DNA of 64,000 nucleotides from Bacteroides zhangwenhongii (GCF_009193325.2 NZ_CP059856.1:3162001-3226000); one strand, 5' to 3'; positions 1 through 8,208 are shown, counted from the stretch's first letter. The notes: generated by a model from the letters alone, not told the origin. Program-made: numbers and translations.

Positions 1-2400
1 TCCGGCGGCAGTCACACCGGCACCGGCACCGTATCCCTGAATCATCATCGGATATTCTTTATAACGTTCCGTAGTCAGCAGAATGATATTGTTGCTGCCC
101 TCCAGACCGTAGAACGGATGGTTGGCTCCGACTTCCTGCAGGCCGACAGAGGCTTTTCCATTCTCCAGTTTTGCCACAAAACGCCAATGTTTGTTCTCCT
201 TCTCCAAGACTTGACGACGGGCTTCAAAGTCCGCATCCAGACTCGGCACTTTCTTCCAGAAGTCATCCAAAGAACCTTCAAAGAAATCGTTCGGCACAAA
301 AAGATTCTTTTCCACATCTTCCTGTTCGATACGATAGCCCGCTTCACGCGCCAGAATCACCAATTTACGGATTACATCTTTTCCACTGAGGTCGATACGC
401 GGATCCGGTTCGGAATAACGCTCTTCTTGCGCCATCTTGATGGTACGGCTGAAAGGTATATCAGCACTGATCTTATTAAAGATATAATTCAATGTACCCG
501 AAAGCACCGCCTCAATCTTCAATATCTTGTCACCACTGTGAATCAAGTCGTTGATTGTGTTGATAATCGGAAGTCCCGCACCTACATTGGTTTCAAACAG
601 ATACTTCACTCCACGCTGACGGGCGATTGTCTTCAATTCACGGTAATTCTCGTAAGCCGACGAAGCGGCAATCTTATTGGCAGCAACGACAGAGACGTTA
701 TGCTGCAACAAATCCTTGTACAACGATGCAATATCCGCACTTGCCGTACAGTCAACAAATACGGAATTGAAAATATTCATGCCTACTATCTCTTCACGAA
801 TCGTTTGCAAGTTGCTGTCTTTTCCTTTCTGCTTTAGTTCCTCGCGGAAATTGGAGAGGTCGAAACCGTCACGGCTGAACATCGCCTTAGCCGCATCAAT
901 GATACCTACCACATGAAGCTTCAGTCCGTTTTCCATCATCAACTTCTGTTGCTGACAACGAATCTGCTCTACCAGACTGCCGCCTACCGTACCGATACCG
1001 CAGATAAAGAGATTCAGTACCTGGTATTCGGACAAGAAGAAAGAGTCGTGAATAACGTTGAGGGACTTACGCAAAGATTTTGCATCCACCACAAAAGAGA
1101 TATTTGTTTCCGAAGCCCCCTGTGCACAGGCTATCACATTGATACCGTTACGCCCCAATGTGCCGAACAGTTTGCCGGCGATACCCGGTGTATGTTTCAT
1201 GTTTTCACCTACGATAGCCACCGTAGCCAAGTCTCTTTCTGCAAGAATCGGGGAAATCTCTCCCATCTCGATCTCTTTTGCAAACTCCTCATTCAGCACT
1301 TCGCAAGCCAAGTCCGCATCGGCATTACGCACACCGATAGAAGTACTGTTCTCGGAAGAAGCCTGCGATACAAGGAACACGCTGATTCCGTTCTTTGCCA
1401 ATGCCTTAAAGATACGGTAGTTAACACCGATCACCCCTACCATACCAAGTCCTTGAACAGTAATGAGGCTTGTATCATTGATGGAGGAAATACCCTTAAT
1501 GGCTTTGCTTTGCGGATTGGAAACCTCTTGTTTGATAACCGTTCCCACGCCATCGGGATTAAACGTATTCTTTATTATAATAGGTATATTCTTATGGCAT
1601 ACCGGATAAATCGTAGGCGGATAAACTACTTTCGCACCGAAGTTACAAAGTTCTGTCGCTTCTACATAGCTCAGTTCGGTAATTGTGTAAGCAGTTGAAA
1701 TGACACGCGGATCAGCCGTCATGAAACCGTCTACATCCGTCCAGATTTCCAGACTATTCGCATCCAGCGCGGCAGCGATAATGGCAGCCGTATAGTCCGA
1801 ACCGCCACGTCCCAAGTTTGTCACATCTCCTGTCGTCTTATCAGAAGAGATAAATCCGGGCACCAATGCAACCTTCGGCACTGAGCTGAAAGCCTTTTTC
1901 ACCAGTTCATTAGTCAGCTCCGCATCCAGAATATGTTTATTATGTTTCTTTTCAGTCTTGATAAAAGTGCGCGAATCGAACCATTGCGCTCCCTCAATCA
2001 GTTCGGTAACTATGATAGAGGAAAGACGTTCTCCATAACTTACAATGGTATCCGATGTCTTCGGAGAAAGGTCTTTAATCAGATAGATTCCCTGAAAGAT
2101 GTCTTTCAACTCATTCAGCAGTTCTCCGATCTGACGTTGCAACGACGTCTGCTTTTCACCGGCAGGAATCACTTCTTTAATCATTTCCACATGACGATAA
2201 ACGATTTCACGGAACTCGCCTTCGTATGCCGAATCTCCCATTGCCGCCATCTTCGACGTGTTTATCAATTTGTCAGTGATGCCTCCCAATGCGGAAACAA
2301 CTACAATTACCGGCTCAGCAGCCGACTCTACAATTCTCTTTACGCTTAAAATGCTGTTCACGGAACCTACGGATGTTCCGCCGAATTTCATTACTTTCAT
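1..2400 (-). CDS. thrA: Bifunctional aspartokinase / homoserine dehydrogenase (3' end outside window)
   Basis: Catalyses the first step (aspartate phosphorylation) and third step (aspartate semialdehyde to homoserine) of the Thr/Met branch in the cytoplasm. The 800 visible codons start with MKVMKFGGTSVGS, the aspartokinase N-terminal signature, at the ATG at 2400. Next come the aspartokinase catalytic domain (about residues 1-290), a middle ACT regulatory region (about 310-460) and a homoserine dehydrogenase domain beginning at the Rossmann motif CGIGTVGGS near residue 465. Only a few terminal residues should be missing, because the fused enzyme is usually 810-820 residues. A probable attenuator with a Thr-containing leader peptide lies upstream. 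The ORFs read on the plus strand across this interval are antisense shadows. Confidence 0.96.
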   Translation of the reverse strand, partial: MKVMKFGGTSVGSVNSILSVKRIVESAAEPVIVVVSALGGITDKLINTSKMAAMGDSAYEGEFREIVYRHVEMIKEVIPAGEKQTSLQRQIGELLNELKDIFQGIYLIKDLSPKTSDTIVSYGERLSSIIVTELIEGAQWFDSRTFIKTEKKHNKHILDAELTNELVKKAFSSVPKVALVPGFISSDKTTGDVTNLGRGGSDYTAAIIAAALDANSLEIWTDVDGFMTADPRVISTAYTITELSYVEATELCNFGAKVVYPPTIYPVCHKNIPIIIKNTFNPDGVGTVIKQEVSNPQSKAIKGISSINDTSLITVQGLGMVGVIGVNYRIFKALAKNGISVFLVSQASSENSTSIGVRNADADLACEVLNEEFAKEIEMGEISPILAERDLATVAIVGENMKHTPGIAGKLFGTLGRNGINVIACAQGASETNISFVVDAKSLRKSLNVIHDSFFLSEYQVLNLFICGIGTVGGSLVEQIRCQQQKLMMENGLKLHVVGIIDAAKAMFSRDGFDLSNFREELKQKGKDSNLQTIREEIVGMNIFNSVFVDCTASADIASLYKDLLQHNVSVVAANKIAASSAYENYRELKTIARQRGVKYLFETNVGAGLPIINTINDLIHSGDKILKIEAVLSGTLNYIFNKISADIPFSRTIKMAQEERYSEPDPRIDLSGKDVIRKLVILAREAGYRIEQEDVEKNLFVPNDFFEGSLDDFWKKVPSLDADFEARRQVLEKENKHWRFVAKLENGKASVGLQEVGANHPFYGLEGSNNIILLTTERYKEYPMMIQGYGAGAGVTAAG

Positions 2401-2523
2401 GAAGATACTTATTTAAATGCAATGTCCTGTGCGTATATGCTATAACAGAACGATTGGTTGTTTACGAATAAAATTGAATTTGAATTTTGCCTGCTTATAC
2501 AGGCGTGAATCACGTAGATACAC

Positions 2524-2584
2524 AAAAACTATCCATCAACCCCTAAGGGTCATGGTACACATGGATGTGACTGTATGTGGATAG
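2524..2584 (-). terminator. Probable attenuator terminator of the thrA leader
   Basis: On the minus strand CTATCCA (2584-2578) pairs with TGGATAG (2535-2529), and UUUUU follows directly (2528-2524). Inside, CCATGACCC and GGGTTGATGG form a second stem with one bulged G (2555-2533). The 5' arm of the outer stem overlaps leader-peptide codons 4-6. A ribosome stalled just downstream at the Thr codons could mask it and let RNA polymerase read on into thrA. The pairing is seen in the sequence; the mechanism is inferred. Confidence 0.6.
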
Positions 2585-2595
2585 TACTTCATCAT
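2536..2595 (-). CDS. Putative Thr-containing leader peptide of thrA
   Basis: A 19-codon reading frame, MMKYYPHTVTSMCTMTLRG followed by TGA, starts 195 nt upstream of thrA. It has four Thr codons (two ACA, two ACC) and four Met codons, matching end products of the homoserine pathway. It overlaps the attenuator stem, as classical leader peptides do. It is too short to be recognised by homology, so the call rests on position, composition and overlap with the terminator. It is the best candidate for a thrL analogue here. Confidence 0.55.
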   Translation of the reverse strand: MMKYYPHTVTSMCTMTLRG

Positions 2596-2631
2596 AGTCC
2601 TTGTTTCTACTCTTGTTTTTGATAAGTGTCG

Positions 2632-2639
2632 CAAAAGTA
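2632..2639 (-). promoter_or_regulatory. Candidate Bacteroides -7 box for thrA leader transcript
   Basis: TACTTTTG on the minus strand matches the Bacteroides -7 consensus TAnnTTTG, and lies about 37 nt before the putative leader peptide start. A clear -33 TTTG at the usual spacing is not seen. The rest of the 2401-2803 intergenic space is AT-rich and holds only the divergent asparaginase promoter. Confidence 0.45.
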
Positions 2640-2769
2640 ATAATAAAAACGTTCAATCTATCACTTTTTTCGGTTTTTTTCTGATAAAAAGAATATTTCA
2701 TAGTAATCCCTTATTGCAGCAGAGAGTCACTTTTATATCATTTTGCTATAAATATATCATTTATATTAG

Positions 2770-2777
2770 TATATTTG
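2770..2777 (+). promoter_or_regulatory. Candidate -7 box for asparaginase
   Basis: TATATTTG matches TAnnTTTG 27 nt upstream of the ATG at 2804. A TTTG at 2742-2745 is the only -33 candidate, but its 24-nt spacing is longer than the usual 19-21. Confidence 0.4.
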
Positions 2778-2803
2778 CGAATATAAATACGTAAAATCGA
2801 CTT

Positions 2804-3841
2804 ATGATCCTTATAAATACTTCCGTATTGCTAATATATACCGGCGGAACAATTGGAATGATTGAGAACGCCGCAACAGGTGCATTGGAGAATTTCAATT
2901 TTGAACAACTCCAAAAGCACATCCCCGAATTGCAGAAATTCAACTTTCCGATAGACACCTATCAGTTTGATCCGCCGATGGATTCTTCGGATATGGAACC
3001 GGATATGTGGCAAAAGCTGGTTCACGTTATTCATGACAACTATGAACGCTATCAAGGGTTTGTAATCTTGCACGGCACGGATACGATGGCATATACCGCT
3101 TCCGCACTCAGTTTTATGCTGGAAGGGTTGGACAAGCCTGTCATCCTGACGGGTTCTCAACTTCCGATAGGGGTACTTCGCACGGATGGGAAAGAGAATC
3201 TGATGACAAGTATCGAGATTGCCATCGCACGGAACAAGGAGGGAAAAGCGCTCGTACCGGAAGTCTGCATTTTCTTTGAAAACCACTTGATGCGAGGTAA
3301 CCGCACAACGAAAATCAATGCGGAGAATTTCAACGCGTTCCGTTCATTCAATTATCCGGTACTGGCGGAGGCGGGAATTCATATCAAATATAATAATGTA
3401 CAGATTCATGCGAACGGAGAGGAACATAAGTTGAAACCACACTATCTGTTGGATACGAACGTGGCTGTACTGAAACTATTCCCGGGAATTCAGGAAAATG
3501 TAATTGCTACTGTTCTAGGAATCGAAGGGCTGAAAGCGATTGTACTCGAAACATACGGTTCCGGCAATGCTCCCCGTAAAGAGTGGTTTATCCGAAGACT
3601 TTGCCAGGCCAGCGCACAAGGGATTGTAATCGTCAATGTGACACAATGTAGTGCGGGAATGGTGGAGATGGAACGCTATGAAACGGGATATCAACTATTG
3701 CAGGCAGGCGTTGTCTCCGGTTACGACAGCACGATGGAGTCCGCCGTCACCAAATTAATGTTCTTATTAGGACACGGATATACCCCGGATGAAGTGCGTG
3801 ACCGGATGAACCGTTCGATAGCCGGAGAGATAACTATATAG
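2804..3841 (+). CDS. ansA: Type I L-asparaginase
   Basis: Hydrolyses asparagine to aspartate and ammonia. It has 345 residues, as expected for cytoplasmic type I enzymes, and no signal peptide. The N-terminal catalytic Thr motif YTGGTIGM is at about residues 12-19. The second active-site motif HGTDTMAYTASALSFML is near residue 90, followed by the conserved PVILTGSQ. The late motif ETYGSGNAP matches the family. The chosen ATG leaves only a short lead before the first strand, as in relatives. It is divergent from thrA and probably monocistronic. It shares the aspartate node with thrA, but no direct link is shown. Confidence 0.93.
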   Translation: MILINTSVLLIYTGGTIGMIENAATGALENFNFEQLQKHIPELQKFNFPIDTYQFDPPMDSSDMEPDMWQKLVHVIHDNYERYQGFVILHGTDTMAYTASALSFMLEGLDKPVILTGSQLPIGVLRTDGKENLMTSIEIAIARNKEGKALVPEVCIFFENHLMRGNRTTKINAENFNAFRSFNYPVLAEAGIHIKYNNVQIHANGEEHKLKPHYLLDTNVAVLKLFPGIQENVIATVLGIEGLKAIVLETYGSGNAPRKEWFIRRLCQASAQGIVIVNVTQCSAGMVEMERYETGYQLLQAGVVSGYDSTMESAVTKLMFLLGHGYTPDEVRDRMNRSIAGEITI

Positions 3842-3894
3842 GCATACATCTATTTCTATTAGGCAGGGATAACTTATTTCTAATAAATTATCCC

Positions 3895-3902
3895 TATTTT
3901 TG
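3895..3902 (+). promoter_or_regulatory. Candidate -7 box for radA
   Basis: TATTTTTG (TAnnTTTG) lies 28 nt upstream of the ATG at 3930. It overlaps an upstream in-frame ATG at 3900, which argues that translation starts at 3930, because transcription would begin after 3900. Confidence 0.45.
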
Positions 3903-3929
3903 TACCCTACAACGAAGAAAGGAAGTTCG

Positions 3930-5297
3930 ATGGCAAAAGAGAAAACCGTATATGTATGCAGTAATTGCGGACAGGATTCACCGAAGTGGGTGGGTAAATG
4001 TCCGTCCTGTGGGGAGTGGAATACGTATGTAGAAGAAATTGTGAGAAAAGAGCCGGTCAACCGTCGTCCGGTGTCGGGGATTGAAACGCAAAAGCCCAAA
4101 CCGCTTGCGCTTGCCGATATAGTGGCGGATGACGAACCGCGTATCAATATGCACGATGACGAATTGAATCGTGTATTGGGCGGGGGACTGGTACCGGGTT
4201 CTCTGGTCCTGATAGGCGGTGAACCGGGAATCGGCAAATCTACGCTCGTCATGCAGACTGTATTGCACATGCCGGAAAAGAAGATTCTTTATGTATCGGG
4301 CGAAGAGAGTGCACGTCAACTAAAGCTCCGTGCCGACCGTCTCTCTTCTATTTCCAGTGACTGTCTCATTGTTTGCGAGACTTCCCTCGAACAGATTTAT
4401 GTACATATCAAGAATACGAATCCCGATCTGGTGATCATCGACTCCATACAGACTATTTCTACCGAGAGTATCGAATCGTCTCCCGGAAGTATCGCACAGG
4501 TCAGAGAGTGTTCGGCGTCTATTCTTCGTTTTGCGAAAGAAACGCATACACCTGTGTTGCTGATCGGGCATATTAATAAAGAAGGAAGCATTGCAGGACC
4601 TAAAGTGCTGGAGCACATCGTAGATACAGTTCTTCAATTTGAAGGTGACCAACATTATATGTACCGTATTCTACGCAGTATCAAGAATCGTTTCGGTAGT
4701 ACGGCAGAGTTAGGTATTTATGAGATGCGTCAGGATGGGTTACGCCAAGTCAGCAATCCTTCCGAGCTTTTGCTAAGTCAGGATCATGAGGGGATGAGCG
4801 GGGTAGCCATTGCTTCCGCCATTGAGGGAATCCGCCCGTTCCTGATTGAGACGCAGGCTTTGGTGAGTTCTGCTGTCTATGGAAATCCGCAACGCTCGGC
4901 AACCGGTTTTGATTTAAGAAGGATGAATATGCTGCTGGCTGTTCTCGAAAAGCGCGTAGGATTTAAGTTGGCTCAGAAAGATGTGTTCCTGAATATCGCC
5001 GGAGGATTGAAAGTTAATGATCCGGCCATTGATTTGTCTGTTATCAGCGCCATCCTTTCTTCGAATATGGATGCGGCTATCGAACCGGAAGTTTGCATGG
5101 CAGGAGAAATCGGCCTGTCGGGGGAGATACGTCCCGTGAATCGAATTGAACAACGTATCGGTGAAGCTGAAAAGTTAGGTTTCAAACGTTTCTTGCTGCC
5201 TAAATATAACTTGCAAGGGATCGACACCCAAAAACTGAAGATAGAACTAGTACCGGTGAGGAAAGTGGAAGAGGCGTTCAGGGCTTTATTCGGTTAG
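3930..5297 (+). CDS. radA: DNA repair protein RadA
   Basis: RecA-like ATPase that helps process recombination intermediates and extend branch migration. The protein is 455 residues from MAKEKTVYVCSNCG. The N-terminal zinc finger has paired CxxC motifs (CSNC and CPSC, residues 10-27). The RecA-like core follows, with Walker A GGEPGIGKST (about 96-105), Walker B-like VIIDSIQT, and the RadA signature KNRFG. The C-terminal part is the Lon-protease-like domain with GGLKVNDPA. The start at 3930 is preferred over 3900 because of the promoter position and because family members begin at this point. Confidence 0.95.
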   Translation: MAKEKTVYVCSNCGQDSPKWVGKCPSCGEWNTYVEEIVRKEPVNRRPVSGIETQKPKPLALADIVADDEPRINMHDDELNRVLGGGLVPGSLVLIGGEPGIGKSTLVMQTVLHMPEKKILYVSGEESARQLKLRADRLSSISSDCLIVCETSLEQIYVHIKNTNPDLVIIDSIQTISTESIESSPGSIAQVRECSASILRFAKETHTPVLLIGHINKEGSIAGPKVLEHIVDTVLQFEGDQHYMYRILRSIKNRFGSTAELGIYEMRQDGLRQVSNPSELLLSQDHEGMSGVAIASAIEGIRPFLIETQALVSSAVYGNPQRSATGFDLRRMNMLLAVLEKRVGFKLAQKDVFLNIAGGLKVNDPAIDLSVISAILSSNMDAAIEPEVCMAGEIGLSGEIRPVNRIEQRIGEAEKLGFKRFLLPKYNLQGIDTQKLKIELVPVRKVEEAFRALFG

Positions 5298-5298
5298 G

Positions 5299-5328
5299 TT
5301 CACCACAGAGGACGCAGAGGACACGGAG
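5299..5328 (+). repeat. 30-bp inverted-repeat family, left arm around the GxxExxY gene
   Basis: TTCACCACAGAGG begins a 30-bp arm made of near-tandem 9-mers (CAGAGGACR). Its inverted partner is at 5741-5770. The same arm occurs as inverted pairs near 8047/8106, 12079/12197 and 15385/15543. It follows the radA stop codon directly. Confidence 0.85.
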
Positions 5329-5353
5329 GAGTGATTAATCAAGTAAATAGATA

Positions 5354-5731
5354 ATGATAGAAGATATTAATAATTTAACGAGTAAAGTGCTGGGATTAGC
5401 TTTTGAGGTGCATACTCAATTGGGAGCGGGTTTACTTGAAAGTACATACGAGAGCTGCTTATTCTATGAATTGAGAGCAAACGATATAGATGTAGAAAGA
5501 CAAAAGAAATTACCTATAATCTATAAAGGAACCCAATTAGATACAGATTACAGAATAGATTTGTTGATAGATAACCAACTCATTATAGAATTGAAAAGTG
5601 TGGAAATGCTGCAACCGGTACATTCTGCCCAACTATTGACATATATGAAACTTAGCCATCTAAAATATGGACTATTAATAAATTTCAATGTTCCTCATTT
5701 AAAACAAGGAATCAAACGCTTTATTATCTAA
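5354..5731 (+). CDS. GxxExxY family protein
   Basis: A 125-residue protein with the family motif GLLESTYE (GxxExxY) near residue 27. Conserved acidic and lysine residues in the late segment (DYRIDLLIDN, IELKSVE) resemble a PD-(D/E)XK nuclease-like fold. The family is common in Bacteroidota and its function is not settled. Here the gene sits between two inverted copies of a 30-bp repeat that recurs elsewhere in the window without any gene inside. That arrangement looks like a small cassette inserted between radA and the FAD oxidoreductase. Its codon use is AT-richer than its neighbours. Confidence 0.85.
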   Translation: MIEDINNLTSKVLGLAFEVHTQLGAGLLESTYESCLFYELRANDIDVERQKKLPIIYKGTQLDTDYRIDLLIDNQLIIELKSVEMLQPVHSAQLLTYMKLSHLKYGLLINFNVPHLKQGIKRFII

Positions 5732-5740
5732 AAATTTAAA

Positions 5741-5770
5741 CTCTGTGACCTCTGTGTCCTCTGTGGTGAA
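5741..5770 (-). repeat. 30-bp inverted-repeat family, right arm around the GxxExxY gene
   Basis: Reverse complement of the 5299-5328 arm with a few mismatches, ending GTCCTCTGTGGTGAA. It ends only 5 nt before the start codon of the next gene, so it probably forms part of that gene's 5' untranslated region. Confidence 0.85.
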
Positions 5771-5775
5771 AAAAT

Positions 5776-7425
5776 ATGATACAAGAATACCAACTCCGCA
5801 TCCTCCCCGAAATTGCTGTAAACGAACAGAAATTAAAGGAATACCTTTCTAAAGAAAAAGGTTTGAATCTGCGTGACATCACTGCTACCCGAATCTTGAA
5901 GCGGAGTATTGATGCACGCCAACGGACAATCTTCGTCAATTTGAAGGTGAGGGCATACATCAATGAGATGCCTCAGGAAGATGAGTACGAACATACTATA
6001 TATAATAATGTAGAGGGAAAACCGCAAGTAGTGGTTGTCGGTGCCGGTCCCGGCGGACTGTTTGCAGCCTTACGCCTCATAGAACTCGGATTACGTCCCA
6101 TCGTCATCGAACGCGGAAAAGATGTGCGTGAGCGTAAAAAAGACCTGGCACAAATCAGCAGAGAACACACTGTTGATCCGGAATCAAATTACAGTTTCGG
6201 AGAAGGAGGTGCAGGAGCTTATTCGGATGGAAAGCTCTATACCCGGAGCAAAAAAAGAGGAAATGTAGATAAGATTCTGAATGTATTTTGCCAACATGGA
6301 GCTTCGACCTCGATATTAGTAGATGCGCATCCGCATATTGGAACAGACAAGTTGCCACGCGTCATTGAGAATATGCGGAATACCATCATCGAATGTGGTG
6401 GAGAGGTGCATTTTCAAACTCGTATGGATGCACTGATTATCGACAACAATGAAGTGAAAGGTATCGAGACGAATACAGGAAAAACGTTTCTCGGACCGGT
6501 CATCTTGGCAACCGGACATTCAGCAAGAGATGTGTATCGTTGGCTGGCCGCCAATAATGTGACGGTTGAAGCGAAAGGGATTGCTGTCGGTGTCCGCCTG
6601 GAACATCCTGCAATGTTGATTGACCAAATACAATATCATAATAAAAACGGACGGGGCAAATACCTGCCTGCCGCCGAATACAGTTTTGTGACACAGGTAG
6701 AAGGCAGAGGAGTATACAGTTTCTGTATGTGTCCCGGTGGCTTCATCGTTCCTGCCGCCAGCGAACCGGAACAGGTGGTAGTAAACGGCATGTCTCCATC
6801 CAATCGTGGCTCACGTTGGAGCAACTCTGGAATGGTAGTGGAAATTCAACCGGAAGATTTAAGAAGTGGAGAGTTGAGAATTGAGAGTGGAGAGTTGGCT
6901 GCGCAACAGAATGAGCGGCTGCTCACTATCAATCCATCTCTCAATCATTCTCAACTTTCAACTCTCAACTCTCAACTTCTCCCCCTTCACTTTCAAGAGG
7001 AGCTGGAACGTCAATGCTGGTTGCAAGGAGGAAGACGACAGACTGCTCCGGCACAACGTATGATGGATTTTACCCGTAAGAAATTGAGCTACGATTTACC
7101 CGAATCTTCTTATAGTCCGGGAATTATTTCTTCTCCGCTTCATTTTTGGTTGCCGCCATTCATCAGTAAAAGGTTATCTCTCGGTTTCCAGCAATTCGGA
7201 CGTAGCAGTCACGGATTTCTGACTAGTGAAGCGGTAATGGTTGGTGTCGAGACACGGACTTCTTCGCCTGTACGCATTGTACGCGACAAGGAAACATTAC
7301 AGCATATAACCGTCCGCGGTCTATTTCCTTGCGGAGAAGGAGCGGGTTATGCCGGAGGTATTGTTTCTGCCGGAATAGACGGAGAACGGTGTGCGGAAGC
7401 CGCTGCTAATTATTTACATCATTAA
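5776..7425 (+). CDS. NAD(P)/FAD-dependent oxidoreductase (COG2509-like)
   Basis: A cytoplasmic flavoprotein dehydrogenase of unknown substrate, 549 residues. A family-specific N-terminal region of about 85 residues precedes the FAD-binding Rossmann motif VVGAGPGGLFAALRLIE, near residue 87. Further landmarks are SFGEGGAGAYSDGKL, TGHSARD and the C-terminal FPCGEGAGYAGGIVSAGIDG. Residues 362-405 or so do not look like protein family sequence. They are encoded by an inverted-repeat element (6860-6984) that inserts in frame and yields low-complexity sequence rich in Leu, Ser, Glu and Asn. Without it the length would be near 505. Whether the enzyme tolerates the insert cannot be told from sequence. 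Confidence 0.88.
   Translation: MIQEYQLRILPEIAVNEQKLKEYLSKEKGLNLRDITATRILKRSIDARQRTIFVNLKVRAYINEMPQEDEYEHTIYNNVEGKPQVVVVGAGPGGLFAALRLIELGLRPIVIERGKDVRERKKDLAQISREHTVDPESNYSFGEGGAGAYSDGKLYTRSKKRGNVDKILNVFCQHGASTSILVDAHPHIGTDKLPRVIENMRNTIIECGGEVHFQTRMDALIIDNNEVKGIETNTGKTFLGPVILATGHSARDVYRWLAANNVTVEAKGIAVGVRLEHPAMLIDQIQYHNKNGRGKYLPAAEYSFVTQVEGRGVYSFCMCPGGFIVPAASEPEQVVVNGMSPSNRGSRWSNSGMVVEIQPEDLRSGELRIESGELAAQQNERLLTINPSLNHSQLSTLNSQLLPLHFQEELERQCWLQGGRRQTAPAQRMMDFTRKKLSYDLPESSYSPGIISSPLHFWLPPFISKRLSLGFQQFGRSSHGFLTSEAVMVGVETRTSSPVRIVRDKETLQHITVRGLFPCGEGAGYAGGIVSAGIDGERCAEAAANYLHH
6860..6984. repeat. Inverted-repeat element inserted in frame in the oxidoreductase gene
   Basis: The left arm carries GAGAGTTGAGAATTGAGAG and GGAGAGTTG. 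The right arm carries the near reverse complement TTCAACTCTCAACTCTCAAC. About 45 bp separate the arms. The whole block is open in the gene's frame, adds roughly 40 codons and contains no stop. It resembles a short non-autonomous palindromic repeat rather than coding sequence. Confidence 0.75.
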
Positions 7426-7443
7426 TCAAAACCCTGCAAACTG

Positions 7444-8046
7444 ATGACTACCCAACCCGAAATAGCAATCATTGAACCCAATACACTCAGTAGTTTAGGA
7501 CTCAAATCCATATTGGAAGAAATCATCCCGATGGCTACCATTCGTACTTTCCACCGTTTCAATGAATTAATGGATGACACACCGGATATGTATGCCCATT
7601 ATTTCATATCGGCACAAATCTATGTAGAACACAATGCTTTCTTTCTTCCCCGAAAACGAAAAACAATTGTTCTGGCCAGTGACAGTCCGCAGTTTCAACT
7701 TTCCGGTGTACCGGTTCTCAATATTTATGAGCCGGAAGAGGAACTGGTGAAAAATATCCTGAAACTCCACCAACATGCCCATCAAAAAGGATACCCGGTA
7801 AAGGATATGCCGCCAATGATTCCGCCAGCGCATCATCAGGAACTTTTATCTTCCCGCGAAATCGAAGTACTCGTACTGATTACCAAAGGGCTGATCAATA
7901 AAGAAATTGCAGACAAACTGAATATCAGCCTAACTACCGTCATTACACACCGAAAGAACATTACGGAGAAATTAGGAATCAAGTCCGTTTCAGGACTGAC
8001 TATTTATGCTGTAATGAACGGATATATCGAAGCCGACCGCATCTAA
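7444..8046 (+). CDS. LuxR-type transcriptional regulator with receiver-like N-terminus
   Basis: 200 residues. The C-terminal part (about 138-195) is a GerE/LuxR helix-turn-helix: LLSSREIEVLVLITKGLINK, then EIADKLNISLTTVITHRKNI. The N-terminal 125 residues resemble a response-regulator receiver (AIIEPNTLSSLGLKSIL), but the usual phospho-acceptor Asp at the end of strand 3 is replaced in the segment AHYFISAQI. It is therefore probably not controlled by phosphorylation. It lies between the oxidoreductase and a TonB-dependent receptor in the same direction and may regulate the receptor; this is inference from position. Confidence 0.85.
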   Translation: MTTQPEIAIIEPNTLSSLGLKSILEEIIPMATIRTFHRFNELMDDTPDMYAHYFISAQIYVEHNAFFLPRKRKTIVLASDSPQFQLSGVPVLNIYEPEEELVKNILKLHQHAHQKGYPVKDMPPMIPPAHHQELLSSREIEVLVLITKGLINKEIADKLNISLTTVITHRKNITEKLGIKSVSGLTIYAVMNGYIEADRI

Positions 8047-8135
8047 TTCACCACAGAGGACACTGAGGACACAGAGAATACAGAATTTTTAGAATCCTAT
8101 TATACCTCTGTGTCCTCTGCGTCCTCTGTGGTGAA
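8047..8135. repeat. Inverted pair of the 30-bp repeat family (29-bp spacer)
   Basis: Arms at 8047-8076 and 8106-8135 are reverse complements with two mismatches in 30. They would fold into a long hairpin directly after the regulator stop codon and before the TonB receptor promoter. No gene lies between the arms. The hairpin could act as a terminator or transcript stabiliser, but no T-run follows. Confidence 0.85.
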
Positions 8136-8168
8136 TCAAATCCTAATAAATGAGGATTGCCTGCCAAC

Positions 8169-8176
8169 TATATTTG
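8169..8176 (+). promoter_or_regulatory. Candidate -7 box for the TonB-dependent receptor
   Basis: TATATTTG matches TAnnTTTG, 33 nt upstream of the ATG at 8209. It lies inside an upstream extension of the reading frame, which argues for the shorter start. Confidence 0.45.
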
Positions 8177-8208
8177 CCGTTACTTTGCACCGGACAAATA
8201 AACTGCAA

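Noticed and set aside
118..2349. Several open frames on the plus strand over the thrA region
   Set aside because: They are antisense to a fully conserved aspartokinase-homoserine dehydrogenase frame and have no protein-like features of their own.
8110..8208. N-terminal extension of the TonB-dependent receptor
   Set aside because: It would translate the 30-bp repeat and the promoter and place the signal peptide in the interior. The ATG at 8209 gives a normal signal peptide.
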